Origin: Adlercreutzia shanghongiae
GTDB taxonomy: Bacteria > Actinomycetota > Coriobacteriia > Coriobacteriales > Eggerthellaceae
NCBI RefSeq assembly: GCF_035830635.1
Contig: NZ_JAYMFI010000003.1
Span: 62,001-126,000 of the forward strand
Reading direction: 5' to 3'
DNA length: 64,000 bases
Below are positions 40,657 through 49,003 of the stretch, one piece after another; the stretch's first letter is position 1; every line of letters starts with the position of its first letter. The notes beneath the pieces were generated by a model that did not search any database, was not told where the DNA came from, and worked only from the letters and a program-made list of their open reading frames with translations. A program made the translations under genes and the position numbers.

Positions 40657-40688
40657 CAGGGCCGAAAGCTCTGCGGCTTTCGGCCCTG
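40657..40688 (-). terminator. Terminator behind aldehyde dehydrogenase
   Basis: Perfect 13-bp stem CAGGGCCGAAAGC/GCTTTCGGCCCTG; the minus strand continues CTGCTTTGTCTTTC. It lies 67 bp beyond the ALDH stop. Confidence 0.75.
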
Positions 40689-40754
40689 TGGCCTAGTTTG
40701 TTCTGTTACGAGACCCCGTTGCCGGTTTCCCGCTTCTCGCTTGCTATCCCGCGC

Positions 40755-42188
40755 TTACAGGATGTTCTTCAGCACGATGGACTTCGTGTGGGTCATCTCG
40801 TCGAAGGTGCTCATGACGCCCTCGGTGCCGATGCCCGAGTACTTGTAGCCGCCGAAGGGCTGCTCGAAGGAGCGGTAGAAGCTGGCGCCGTTGATGACCA
40901 CGCCGCCGGCCTCAAGCTCGCAAGCGAACTTGGCGCAGGTCTTCTGGTCGGCCGAGAAGATGCAGCTGGACAGGCCGAACATCGAGGCGTTGGCGATCTC
41001 GATGGCCTCCTCGGCGGTCGCAAACGTGATGATGGGCACCACCGGGCCGAAGATCTCCATGTCGATGGCAACATCCGCCGTCTTCGGCACGTCCACGATA
41101 ACCGTCGGCTCGATGAAGGCGCCGTCACGACCGCCGCCGAGCACGATCTTGCCGCCCTGCTGAACGGTGAGCTGAATCTGCTCCTCCACGGTCTTCGCGG
41201 CCTTCTCGGAGATGAGGCAGCCGATCTGGGTCTCGTCCTCGGAGGGCATGCCCTGCTTCAGGGCGCCGATCTTCTCCACGACCTTCTTCGTGAACTCCTC
41301 GGCCACATCCTCGTGCACGAGGAAGCGCTTGGAGGCGCAGCACACCTGGCCGGTGTTGTACATGCGGCCCCAGATGACCTCGCTGGCGGCCAGCTCCACG
41401 TCGGCGTCGGCCATGACGATGAAGGCGTCGTTGCCGCCGAGCTCCAGCGCGGTGTGGGTGAGGGTCTTCGCGCACACCTCGGCGGTCTCGATGCCCACCT
41501 CGGTGGAGCCGGTGAGGGTCACCAGGTCAAGGTCGGGGTTCGCGCACAGCTCATGGCCCACCACCGAGCCGCGGCCGGTGACGATCTGGGCGGCGCCGGG
41601 CGTCACGCCGGCCTCACCGAGCAGCGCCGTCAGCATGCACAGCGTCAGGGGGTTGTCGGTGGAGGGCTTCACGATGACCGAGTTGCCGGCCAGAAGCGCC
41701 GGGGCCACCTTCTGATCGAACAAGTCGCAGGGGAAGTTGAAGGGGATGACGGCGGCCACCACGCCCAAGGGCTCGCGGCGCGTGATGAGCACCGTGGTCT
41801 CCTGGCCCTGCTCGCTGCCAGCGGTAATCACCTCGTCGTAAAGGTGCTTCGCGCGCTCGGAGAAGGCCTTGAAGGCGATCGGAATGTTGCCGATCTCGGC
41901 GCGGGCCTCGGTGATGGGCTTGCCCGTCTCATCGGACAGCGTGCGCGCGAGCTTCTCCTTGTCGCGCTCCACCAGATCGAGGAAGGCCATCATAATTTCG
42001 GCGCGCTTCCACACCGGTACCTTGTTCCACTCGGGCTGGGCGGCGCGGGCGAACTTCACAGCCTCGGCCACATCCTCGGCGGTGGCGGCAGGTACGGTAT
42101 CGACCACTTCGCCCGTCGCCGGGTTGATCACGTCAATAGAGGCGCCATCGGAAGAATCGACCGCCTTGCCATTGATAAACATCTTCAT
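40755..42188 (-). CDS. Aldehyde dehydrogenase (succinate-semialdehyde/lactaldehyde type)
   Basis: A 477-residue NAD(P)-dependent aldehyde dehydrogenase. It opens MKMFINGKAV...INPATGEVVDTVP as in GabD/AldA-type enzymes. The cofactor segment is PFNFPCDL near 155, the glycine-rich FxGS-type motif is TLTGSTEVG near 229, the catalytic Glu lies in LELGGNDAFIV near 253, and the nucleophilic Cys is in NTGQVCCASKRF near 285. The FGPVVPI motif is near 382. AAAGGAG precedes the start. It is the second gene of an operon behind a FIST protein (37-bp gap). The aldehyde substrate is not predictable. Confidence 0.93.
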   Translation of the reverse strand: MKMFINGKAVDSSDGASIDVINPATGEVVDTVPAATAEDVAEAVKFARAAQPEWNKVPVWKRAEIMMAFLDLVERDKEKLARTLSDETGKPITEARAEIGNIPIAFKAFSERAKHLYDEVITAGSEQGQETTVLITRREPLGVVAAVIPFNFPCDLFDQKVAPALLAGNSVIVKPSTDNPLTLCMLTALLGEAGVTPGAAQIVTGRGSVVGHELCANPDLDLVTLTGSTEVGIETAEVCAKTLTHTALELGGNDAFIVMADADVELAASEVIWGRMYNTGQVCCASKRFLVHEDVAEEFTKKVVEKIGALKQGMPSEDETQIGCLISEKAAKTVEEQIQLTVQQGGKIVLGGGRDGAFIEPTVIVDVPKTADVAIDMEIFGPVVPIITFATAEEAIEIANASMFGLSSCIFSADQKTCAKFACELEAGGVVINGASFYRSFEQPFGGYKYSGIGTEGVMSTFDEMTHTKSIVLKNIL

Positions 42189-42225
42189 AGAGTAATGCTC
42201 CTTTGTTTGAATCTAACTATGCCAA

Positions 42226-43401
42226 CTACTTGCTAAAACCCGTAAAGGACAGCATCAGGCCACCGCAGGTATTGTTGTTGTCGCCTTCGAAACCGTACTC
42301 GCCGAAGGTGAACTCGACGAGGTAGGGCACTTCTCCCGCAACCTCGGCCACCGCGTCGGCCACCTCACCGATACGGGCATCGATGCCGGCGCGGCGACCG
42401 CCGCAGTGCACCAAATGGAAGGCCGCAGGCTCGCCGGGCATGCGATCGATAAGCTCGCGCAACGTGTCGGGCACAGACTGGATGAGCTCGTCAACGGTGG
42501 CCTCCATGCGGATGACGCAGGTCTTCTCGGCCAGGTTGTTGCCCACATTGATGGAGAAGTCGTCGTTGCCGTTCATGGGATGGCGAATGGCGATGAGGTC
42601 GCCCAGGCGGTCCTTCACGCCCAGCGGCGAGCACACCGTGTAGGCGAGCAGGTTGCCGCCGGCGATGTCCTCGTCAGAGCAACCGGTCCACTCCTGGAAC
42701 TTCTTGGCGGCCGGAACGCCGTCGATCTCTACCAGGGTGCGGTTGCCGTCGATCTTGGTGATGACGCCGAAGTCGTCGGTTTCGCGATAGGCGCCGGTAA
42801 ACACGTTGGTCATGTCCGGGCCGTTCCAGAAAAATGCGGCGATACAGCCGTCGGCGAAGGACTCGCCGGTGGTGTAGAGCTTCCACTCGCCGGCGATGGC
42901 GTTGTCCGCGGCAGAGCCGCCAAAGAACGGGATGCGGCCCACCACCGAAGAGATGCCTTTCAGGTAGAACTCCTCCTCCGCCGGGCTGGCGGCCATGTAG
43001 AAGAAGTCGGAAGCAGCGGTCATGCCCGCAGCCTCCATGGCGGCGGTGGCCAGAGCAGCGCCGGCAGCTGTCGGGTCATCGTTGTCGGCACGATCGGCGG
43101 CAGCCACGCCCACGGTCATGTCGGGATCGGACAGGGCCAGCACGCCCACGAACGGCGTATCGCCGCCCACATAGCCGGCGCCGTTGACAATCACGCCGGT
43201 GAAAGAAGTGTTGCCGAGCACGGGCACCTCGCCCAGCGCCTCGCCCACGCCAGCGACTACTTCGTCGACATCGTAATCACAGCTGCAATAGACCATGGCC
43301 ACCTGGGTGGCGTCGAGGCCGGCAGCCGCCTGAACGGCAGCTTCCTTGCCCGCGGTACGGGCGTCGGCAGCAGTGCTGGAACCTACGTTAGCTTTGAACA
43401 T
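42226..43401 (-). CDS. Stand-alone FIST-domain protein
   Basis: A 391-residue protein made almost wholly of FIST_N (about 25-230) and FIST_C (about 230-370) domains. Markers are a VYCSCDYDVDEVVAGV segment near 38, GNTSFTGVI near 64, FFGGSAADN near 158, and the C-terminal HCGGRR and TFGEYGF segments. FIST domains are thought to be sensors for small ligands such as amino acids and are usually fused to kinases or cyclases; this one is free-standing. It lies 37 bp upstream of an aldehyde dehydrogenase gene and is probably co-transcribed. AGGAGG precedes the start. There is no signal peptide. Confidence 0.88.
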   Translation of the reverse strand: MFKANVGSSTAADARTAGKEAAVQAAAGLDATQVAMVYCSCDYDVDEVVAGVGEALGEVPVLGNTSFTGVIVNGAGYVGGDTPFVGVLALSDPDMTVGVAAADRADNDDPTAAGAALATAAMEAAGMTAASDFFYMAASPAEEEFYLKGISSVVGRIPFFGGSAADNAIAGEWKLYTTGESFADGCIAAFFWNGPDMTNVFTGAYRETDDFGVITKIDGNRTLVEIDGVPAAKKFQEWTGCSDEDIAGGNLLAYTVCSPLGVKDRLGDLIAIRHPMNGNDDFSINVGNNLAEKTCVIRMEATVDELIQSVPDTLRELIDRMPGEPAAFHLVHCGGRRAGIDARIGEVADAVAEVAGEVPYLVEFTFGEYGFEGDNNNTCGGLMLSFTGFSK

Positions 43402-43624
43402 GGTTTCCTCCTAGTCATAGGTTGGGCAGAATAGCCCTAACTGCCACCGTATCACTTTCCTACCGCCCATCGGTGCCGATTCGCGCCGTTTTTCGAGAAT
43501 TCCATACCTTTTGACTAATATTTAATTGATGACCTATTGACTAATGTTCAACAAGCACTTATGGACTCACTCCTGCTAGGCGCAAGCGCATTTGAAACAC
43601 TGTTTCCCGTTGGAGAAATAAAAA

Positions 43625-43640
43625 AGCGCCCGAAGGCGCT
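43625..43640 (-). terminator. Terminator of tRNA-Phe
   Basis: Six-bp stem AGCGCC/GGCGCT with CGAA (TTCG on the minus strand) tetraloop, followed on the minus strand by TTTTTTATTTC, 8 bp after the tRNA end. Confidence 0.85.
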
Positions 43641-43648
43641 GGAGATTA

Positions 43649-43724
43649 TGGTGGTCGGAGGGGGACTTGAACCCTCGGCACGCGGATTTTCAGTCCGCTG
43701 CTCTACCAACTGAGCTACCCGACC
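43649..43724 (-). tRNA. tRNA-Phe (GAA)
   Basis: A complete cloverleaf on the minus strand. The acceptor GGTCGGG/TCCGACC (one G-U), D-arm with AGTTGGTAGA loop, and anticodon loop CTGAAAA give anticodon GAA. The T-arm contains GGTTCAAGTCC. Discriminator A and CCA are encoded. Confidence 0.96.
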
Positions 43725-43765
43725 ATTGGCTTGCGGAAACGGAAACCGTTTCGACGCGAGCATAT

Positions 43766-43794
43766 ATTCTAGCGGGACTATCGCCCGTATGCAA
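43766..43794 (-). promoter_or_regulatory. Promoter of tRNA-Phe
   Basis: On the minus strand TTGCAT (-35) and TAGAAT (-10) are separated by exactly 17 bp. The -10 box lies 41 bp upstream of the tRNA 5' end. Confidence 0.6.
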
Positions 43795-43906
43795 GAACTT
43801 TCTTGCGGCGAAACGGAAAACGGCACCTTGCTGTTCAGCCTCGCGGCTCAATTGGGACGGCCGACCGTCTCCGCCATGCTCGGCAGCGCGAACCGCACGG
43901 GCGGTT

Positions 43907-44590
43907 TTACGCGACGAAGGCGATGAGGGCGCCCAAGGTAATGAACGGCGCGAAGGGCATGGTGCCCGCAAGGAGCGAGTCGCGATCACGCTCGGAGGCG
44001 ACCCCTTGGATGGCGCCGCTCAGGAAGGGCTTAGAGCTCCCGCCGGCAGTCTTCGAGAGACCACGGCGCGAAGCGTCCGAATCCGATGCCACCATAGCGC
44101 TGCGCCGCACAAGGCGCTGCAGCAACGCGCGCCCCAGCACGTACACCACGCTGAGAACGCACGCAGCGAGCAGGCAGATCACGCCGCGTTCCATGCCAAG
44201 GAACAACCCCAGCACCGTCATGAGCTTGATGTCTCCGCCGCCGAAAGATTCCTTGTGCGTGATCGCCTCGTACACCGTTGTCAGCACCAGCAACCCGCCG
44301 CCCAGCACCACGGCACCAAGAATGCCGCTCGCCAGCGAGATGCCTCCGATGCTGAATCCCGGAGGAACCACCACATCGGGCGCGGGGCCCAAGAGCTCGG
44401 CCTTAAACCCGAGGCCCATATGCTTCCCCGCAAACCCAAGCACCAGACGCCATACCGCCCACAACAACCCTATAGCCGCCGCCAGCCCGTTGGGCACGCG
44501 CCGGGAGCGAACGTCGATAACCGACACCACGGCCAGCAACGCCAGCACGAGGACATAGGCAACCAGAGTTATGACGGAAACGTACGTCAT
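43907..44590 (-). CDS. A24-family prepilin peptidase
   Basis: A 227-residue integral membrane aspartic peptidase that trims type IV-like prepilins. The two catalytic aspartates are D26 in VIDVRSRRVPN and D120 in FGGGDIKLM, the family signature. Hydrophobic segments are spread over the whole length. The N-terminal zinc-cysteine methylase domain of larger PilD proteins is missing, so this is the short TadV/CpaA-like form. No pilin or secretion ATPase gene is in the window. It lies 3 bp behind the HemN-like gene, so the two are co-transcribed, although a functional link is not obvious. Confidence 0.9.
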   Translation of the reverse strand: MTYVSVITLVAYVLVLALLAVVSVIDVRSRRVPNGLAAAIGLLWAVWRLVLGFAGKHMGLGFKAELLGPAPDVVVPPGFSIGGISLASGILGAVVLGGGLLVLTTVYEAITHKESFGGGDIKLMTVLGLFLGMERGVICLLAACVLSVVYVLGRALLQRLVRRSAMVASDSDASRRGLSKTAGGSSKPFLSGAIQGVASERDRDSLLAGTMPFAPFITLGALIAFVA

Positions 44591-44593
44591 AGC

Positions 44594-45925
44594 CTACTTG
44601 CATCCGTCTCCGAAGATAAGCTCGCGCTCTTCGCCGACAAGCGCGGCGCGGGCCTGATCGCGCAGATTGTTCACGCCGATGAAGAACTGGCGCATCATCA
44701 CCACCACAAGGTAGCGACCCTTCGAGGTGAGCGTCAGTTCGTCGGCGTTGTCGGTAGCGAACGCCCCCGAGGCGCGCATGAAGGCCATCTCCACCGGAAG
44801 ACCGCGCTCAACCGACATGCCGAAGTCGCGCTTGAACTGGCGCTTGTCCAGGTGCAGGCCGAACAGCTGCATCATGAAACGGTAGCGCATACGGTCGTGC
44901 AGCGAGAAGGTGGTCTTGCCCATCATGGACATATGACCGGCCTCAATGGTCTCGTTGTACTCGTTCACCGAGAACGTGTTCACGTACAGGTTCTCGCCCA
45001 AGTACGTGATGCCGCCCGAGCCGATGGCCGGGTACTCCTCGTAATCGACCACGTACTCGTCGATCATGGCGTCCTCGCCGGCGGCGCCAGTGCCGCGACG
45101 GTTGAACGTCCACGCGCTTCCCAGCTCGAAAAGTCCCGAGCGGCCGTCGGGCAAGTCCCCCAGCAGCAGGTCGCAGATAATCTCGTAGAAGCGGCGCTCG
45201 CGGTTGTAGTCCACCTTGCCCACCGTGGCCGCCAGCGAGCGCTGCACCGAAGGCGAGGCCATCAGCGGGTAGAACGTCGTCTGGCTGGCGCCGGAGGCCA
45301 CCACCATCTCGATGTCGTGGATGAGCGTGTCTTCAGTTTGCGCGGGAAAATTGAAGATCATGTCCGCGTTCATGGACACGAAATACGGGCTCGCTTCCTG
45401 GATGCGCTCGAGAATCTCCTGGCCACTGCCATATTTCTCGTAGCGGTCCATCTGTCGCAGCAAATCGTCGTCGAAAGACTGAACGCCCACGGACAAACGC
45501 TGCACGCGGCCCTTCAGCTTCTCAAGGTACTCCGGAATGAGGTGGTTCGGGTTCGTCTCGCTGGATACTTCCTTGATCGAAAACAGGTCGCGGGCCATGT
45601 CGATGGTCTCGCACAGCTCGTCAATCATGATAGTGGGCGTGCCGCCGCCGATGTAGACCGAATCGAAGTCGTAGCCCAAGTCCTTCAGCATGCGCATTTC
45701 CTTGCGCATGTTCTCGAAGTAGGGCTTGGCGCGGTCCACACGGAAGGGGAAGCGGTTGAACGAGCAGTAAGGGCACAAACGCTCGCAGAACGGCACGTGC
45801 ATGTACAGCATGTAGGGCTGGCCCGGCTGCGGGCGAGGCATGAACTGCTCGTCGCAGGGCTTAAGCTTAAGGTAGTTGGCCGTGCAGGCCTCTACCACCT
45901 TCGAAAGCATACGTTCTGAGAGCAT
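44594..45925 (-). CDS. HemN-like radical SAM protein (coproporphyrinogen III oxidase family)
   Basis: A 443-residue radical SAM enzyme. The [4Fe-4S] motif CxxxCxxC appears as CERLCPYCSFNR near residue 50, preceded by MHVPF. The SAM-binding YIGGGTPT segment is near 90 and the LSVGVQSF segment near 147, as in HemN/HemW. The C-terminus (about 345-430) is a HemN_C-like winged domain. It may act in haem synthesis, in haem breakdown (ChuW/HutW group) or as a HemW haem chaperone; the sequence alone does not decide. The ATG at 45925 is preferred to the one at 45934 because AAGGA then has proper spacing. Confidence 0.85.
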   Translation of the reverse strand: MLSERMLSKVVEACTANYLKLKPCDEQFMPRPQPGQPYMLYMHVPFCERLCPYCSFNRFPFRVDRAKPYFENMRKEMRMLKDLGYDFDSVYIGGGTPTIMIDELCETIDMARDLFSIKEVSSETNPNHLIPEYLEKLKGRVQRLSVGVQSFDDDLLRQMDRYEKYGSGQEILERIQEASPYFVSMNADMIFNFPAQTEDTLIHDIEMVVASGASQTTFYPLMASPSVQRSLAATVGKVDYNRERRFYEIICDLLLGDLPDGRSGLFELGSAWTFNRRGTGAAGEDAMIDEYVVDYEEYPAIGSGGITYLGENLYVNTFSVNEYNETIEAGHMSMMGKTTFSLHDRMRYRFMMQLFGLHLDKRQFKRDFGMSVERGLPVEMAFMRASGAFATDNADELTLTSKGRYLVVVMMRQFFIGVNNLRDQARAALVGEERELIFGDGCK

Positions 45926-45969
45926 GTAGGGCATTCCTTCTTTCTAAGCGGGGCGCGGGGGTACAGGGA

Positions 45970-45989
45970 GGGCAGACCGATGTCTGCCC
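45970..45989 (-). other. Hairpin between purD and HemN-like gene
   Basis: Stem GGGCAGAC/GTCTGCCC with loop CGAT, extended by CAGG/CCTG pairing outside. The minus strand continues TCCCTGTACC without a T-run, so it may be a weak terminator or an mRNA structure. Confidence 0.4.
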
Positions 45990-46031
45990 CTGCGAATTCT
46001 ATCCCTGGCAGTGAGTCGTTCGATACTGCCG

Positions 46032-47321
46032 CTATTCCCAGGCGCTGCGGCCTTGCAGCGCTTTTTTGCCGATGTCGTGACGGTACATCTTGCCTTCGAA
46101 GTTGATGAGGTCGCACGCCTCGTAGGCGCGCTCGCGAGCCTCCTCGAAGCTGTCGCCTTGGGCCACCACGTTCAGCACGCGCCCACCGTTGGTGAGCAGC
46201 TCGCCGTCGTAGTTGCGGCGGGTGCCGGCATGGAACACTGTGACGCCGTCGAGCTCTTCGGCCTCTTCGATACCCAGGATGACCTTGCCCTTCTCGTACG
46301 AGCCGGGATAGCCCTCGCTGGCAAGCACCACCGACACGGCCCAATCGTCGGACCATTCCAGATTGATGTCCTCAGGCCGTCCCTCGGCCACAGCGAGCAT
46401 GACCTCCACCAGGTCGCTTTCCAGACGGGGCAGCACCACCTGAGTCTCCGGGTCGCCGAAGCGCACGTTGAACTCAACGATCTTCGGACCCTCGGGGGTA
46501 AGCATGAAGCCGCCATAGAGCGTGCCGCGGTAATCCACGGCGAACGGCTCGCGGGCCGTGGCCGCAGCGGCCGTCTCCATGATGGAAACCATGGCGGCCA
46601 TCTCCTCATCGGTAACGATGGGCACCGGCGAGTACACGCCCATGCCGCCAGTGTTCGGGCCAAGGTCGCCATCGTAGGCGCGCTTGTGGTCTTGGGCCGG
46701 GGCCATGGGGAACGACTTGCCGCCGGTAACGAAGCACAGAAGCGAGCATTCGGGGCCGGTCATGCACTCCTCGATGACCACCGTGGAGCCGGCCTCGCCG
46801 AAGGCGCCGTCGAAGCAGGCGCTCACCGCCGCCTCGGCGTCTTCCAGCGTTTCGGCCACCACGACGCCCTTGCCCGCAGCCAGGCCGTCGGCCTTGATGA
46901 CGATGGGCGCGCCCTGCTCGCGCACGTAGGCGAGCGCGTCGGCCTCGTTATCGAAGCGCCCATAGGCAGCCGTGGGAATGCCGTTGGCTTCCATGAACTC
47001 CTTGGAATAGGCCTTCGAGCCCTCCAGCTGGGCGCCGTCGGCATTGGGGCCGAACACCGGCACGCCATCGGCGCGCAAAAGGTCGGCCACGCCATCCACC
47101 AGGGGAGCCTCGGGGCCGATGACCACTAGGCCGATGTTGCGCTCGTGCACGAAGCTCAGCAGCGCCTCGCCGTCGGCCACATCGATATCGACATTCTCGG
47201 CAATCTCCGCGGTGCCGCCGTTGCCCGGAGCCACGTACAGCACGTCGGTGCTCGGGGATTTCTGCAGGGCCCACGCAATGGCATGCTCGCGGCCGCCCGA
47301 ACCCAAAACCAGAATATTCAC
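46032..47321 (-). CDS. purD: Phosphoribosylamine-glycine ligase
   Basis: PurD (GARS), step two of purine synthesis, joins glycine to phosphoribosylamine with ATP. The 429-residue protein begins NILVLGSGGREHAIAW and has GPEAPLVDGVADLL near 73. The GGMGVYSPVP segment is near 220, and VDYRGTLYGGFMLTPEGPKIVEFNVRFGDPETQ near 255-290 is the ATP-grasp signature. The start is GTG, supported by AAAGGAA at good spacing. It lies downstream of purA on the same strand but is separated from it by a 119-bp palindromic element. Length is normal and no domain is missing. Confidence 0.97.
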   Translation of the reverse strand: MNILVLGSGGREHAIAWALQKSPSTDVLYVAPGNGGTAEIAENVDIDVADGEALLSFVHERNIGLVVIGPEAPLVDGVADLLRADGVPVFGPNADGAQLEGSKAYSKEFMEANGIPTAAYGRFDNEADALAYVREQGAPIVIKADGLAAGKGVVVAETLEDAEAAVSACFDGAFGEAGSTVVIEECMTGPECSLLCFVTGGKSFPMAPAQDHKRAYDGDLGPNTGGMGVYSPVPIVTDEEMAAMVSIMETAAAATAREPFAVDYRGTLYGGFMLTPEGPKIVEFNVRFGDPETQVVLPRLESDLVEVMLAVAEGRPEDINLEWSDDWAVSVVLASEGYPGSYEKGKVILGIEEAEELDGVTVFHAGTRRNYDGELLTNGGRVLNVVAQGDSFEEARERAYEACDLINFEGKMYRHDIGKKALQGRSAWE

Positions 47322-47394
47322 GTCTGTTCCTTTCAGTAATTCCTTCTAGGAAATCACAGGTCGTTTGCAACCCCCATCGCCCGGGAGAAACGCA

Positions 47395-47513
47395 GAGGGC
47401 GTTGGCGGCGGAGGGGTCCGCACGGAGTTCCGCAGCGACTGGAACAGCCCAGTGGGCTGTTCCACCAAGCGAGGACTGTCAGAGTACGGCGCCCCTCCGC
47501 CGCCAACGCCCTC
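47395..47513. repeat. Nested perfect inverted repeats between purA and purD
   Basis: Outer arms of 22 bp (47395-47416 and 47492-47513) are perfect reverse complements (GAGGGCGTTGGCGGCGGAGG on the left). An inner perfect 12-bp palindrome TGGAACAGCCCA/TGGGCTGTTCCA with one central base lies at 47440-47464. The whole 119 bp can fold as a cruciform. No T-run follows, so it is not a standard terminator. It starts 11 bp from the purA stop. Confidence 0.85.
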
Positions 47514-47524
47514 GGACGAGCTAG

Positions 47525-48850
47525 TTAGTCTTCCCTCATCCACACATCGCGCATAATAGTCTGATCACGATCGGGACCCACGGAGACGATGCTCATGGGC
47601 ACGCCGGTGATCTCCTCCAGGTACTCGATGTACTTGCGCGTGTTCTCCGGCAGCTCCTCGTAGGTGCGGCAACCGGTGATGTCCTCGCCCTTCCAGCCGG
47701 GAAGCTCCACGTAGATGGGCTTGGCGTGGTGCAGCACCGACTGCTGCATGGGGAAGTAGTCGTAGCGCTCGCCGTTGCACTCGTAGGCCACGCACACCTT
47801 GATGGTGTCGAAGGCGGAAAGCACGTCCAGTTTCGTCAGCGCCACATCCGTAAGCCCGTTCACCTCGGCGGCATAGCGGCCGATGACCGCGTCGAACCAG
47901 CCGCAGCGGCGCTTGCGCCCGGTGGTAACGCCGAACTCGTGGCCCGCTTTGCAGAGCAGCTCGCCGTCTTCCGCGTCCTGGCCTTCGCCGCCGTTCTCGG
48001 GGAACTTCAGCTCCGTGGGGAAGGGGCCTTCGCCCACGCGGGTGACATAGGCCTTCTGAATGCCGAGCACGCGATCGATGGCCGCAGGGCCCACGCCCGT
48101 GCCCGTGGCCGCGCCGCCGGCGCAGCAGCTAGAGGAGGTGACGAACGGGTAGGTGCCGTGATCGATATCGAGCAGGGTGCCCTGGGCGCCCTCGAACAGG
48201 ATGGACTTGCCGTCGGCCAAGGCCTCGTTCAGCATGTGGGCCGACTCGCACACGTAGGGGGCGAGGATGCGGGCGTAGGGCAGGTACTCGTCGCAGATTT
48301 CTTCCACCGTGTAGGTGTGCAGGCCGTAAATCTTCTCCAGAATGGGGTTCTTCTGAGCGAGCACCGCTTCCAGCTTCAGGCGGAAGATCTTCTCGTCCAG
48401 CAGATCCTGCATGCGGATGCCCTTGCGGCCCATCTTGTCCTGGTAGCACGGACCGATGCCACGCTTGGTGGTACCGATCTTCTTATCGCCGAGGCTCTTC
48501 TCGTCGGCGCCGTCGAGGTCCTTGTGATAGGGCATGATGAGATGCGCGTCGTTGGAGATGCGCAGGTTCTTGCAGGAAACGCCCTCGGCTTCCAGCATGG
48601 CCATCTCCTTCACGAGCACGCCCGGGTCGACCACCACGCCGTTGCCGATGACCGGCACCGCGTTCTCGTACATGACCCCGGAGGGCATGAGGTGCAGCGC
48701 GAGCTTCTTGTCGCCGTGGATGACGGTGTGGCCGGCGTTGTTGCCGCCCTGGAAGCGCACGACATAGTCGTAGTCGCTGGCGATGAGGTCGGTGATCTTA
48801 CCCTTGCCTTCGTCGCCCCACTGGGCGCCGACGAGCACTGTGCTGGGCAT
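47525..48850 (-). CDS. purA: Adenylosuccinate synthetase
   Basis: PurA catalyses GTP-dependent ligation of IMP and aspartate, the first committed step to AMP. The 441-residue protein starts with the GTP P-loop-like VGAQWGDEGKGK. It carries GGNNAGHT near residue 37, the GTTKRGIGPCYQDK segment near 129, the DIDHGTYPFVTSS motif near 232, and the GRKRRCGWFDA segment near 300. All match the family along the full length. The start at 48850 is clear from the N-terminal motif; the open frame extends slightly upstream without a ribosome binding site. A 119-bp nested palindrome directly follows the gene. Confidence 0.97.
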   Translation of the reverse strand: MPSTVLVGAQWGDEGKGKITDLIASDYDYVVRFQGGNNAGHTVIHGDKKLALHLMPSGVMYENAVPVIGNGVVVDPGVLVKEMAMLEAEGVSCKNLRISNDAHLIMPYHKDLDGADEKSLGDKKIGTTKRGIGPCYQDKMGRKGIRMQDLLDEKIFRLKLEAVLAQKNPILEKIYGLHTYTVEEICDEYLPYARILAPYVCESAHMLNEALADGKSILFEGAQGTLLDIDHGTYPFVTSSSCCAGGAATGTGVGPAAIDRVLGIQKAYVTRVGEGPFPTELKFPENGGEGQDAEDGELLCKAGHEFGVTTGRKRRCGWFDAVIGRYAAEVNGLTDVALTKLDVLSAFDTIKVCVAYECNGERYDYFPMQQSVLHHAKPIYVELPGWKGEDITGCRTYEELPENTRKYIEYLEEITGVPMSIVSVGPDRDQTIMRDVWMRED

Positions 48851-49003
48851 GCTGAATCCTTTCGACGTTGGATGAGGAACACCCCTTAGACGGCATTCCC
48901 GCAAGCGTTCAGTATACCAGCCGCACAGCGCAATGCTGTGGAAGGCGGGGCTTCGTGCTAAGATTTACGGAGTTAAGACGCGCAAGATCCAGGAAGGCTC
49001 TCC

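Noticed and set aside
43667..45919. 750-residue plus-strand frame across tRNA-Phe and two minus-strand genes
   Set aside because: It overlaps a tRNA and two genes with catalytic motifs. The product is low-complexity His/Arg-rich.
47365..47556. 63-residue frame through the palindrome between purA and purD
   Set aside because: It exists only because the inverted repeat is GC-rich; there is no ribosome binding site and it overlaps the purA end.
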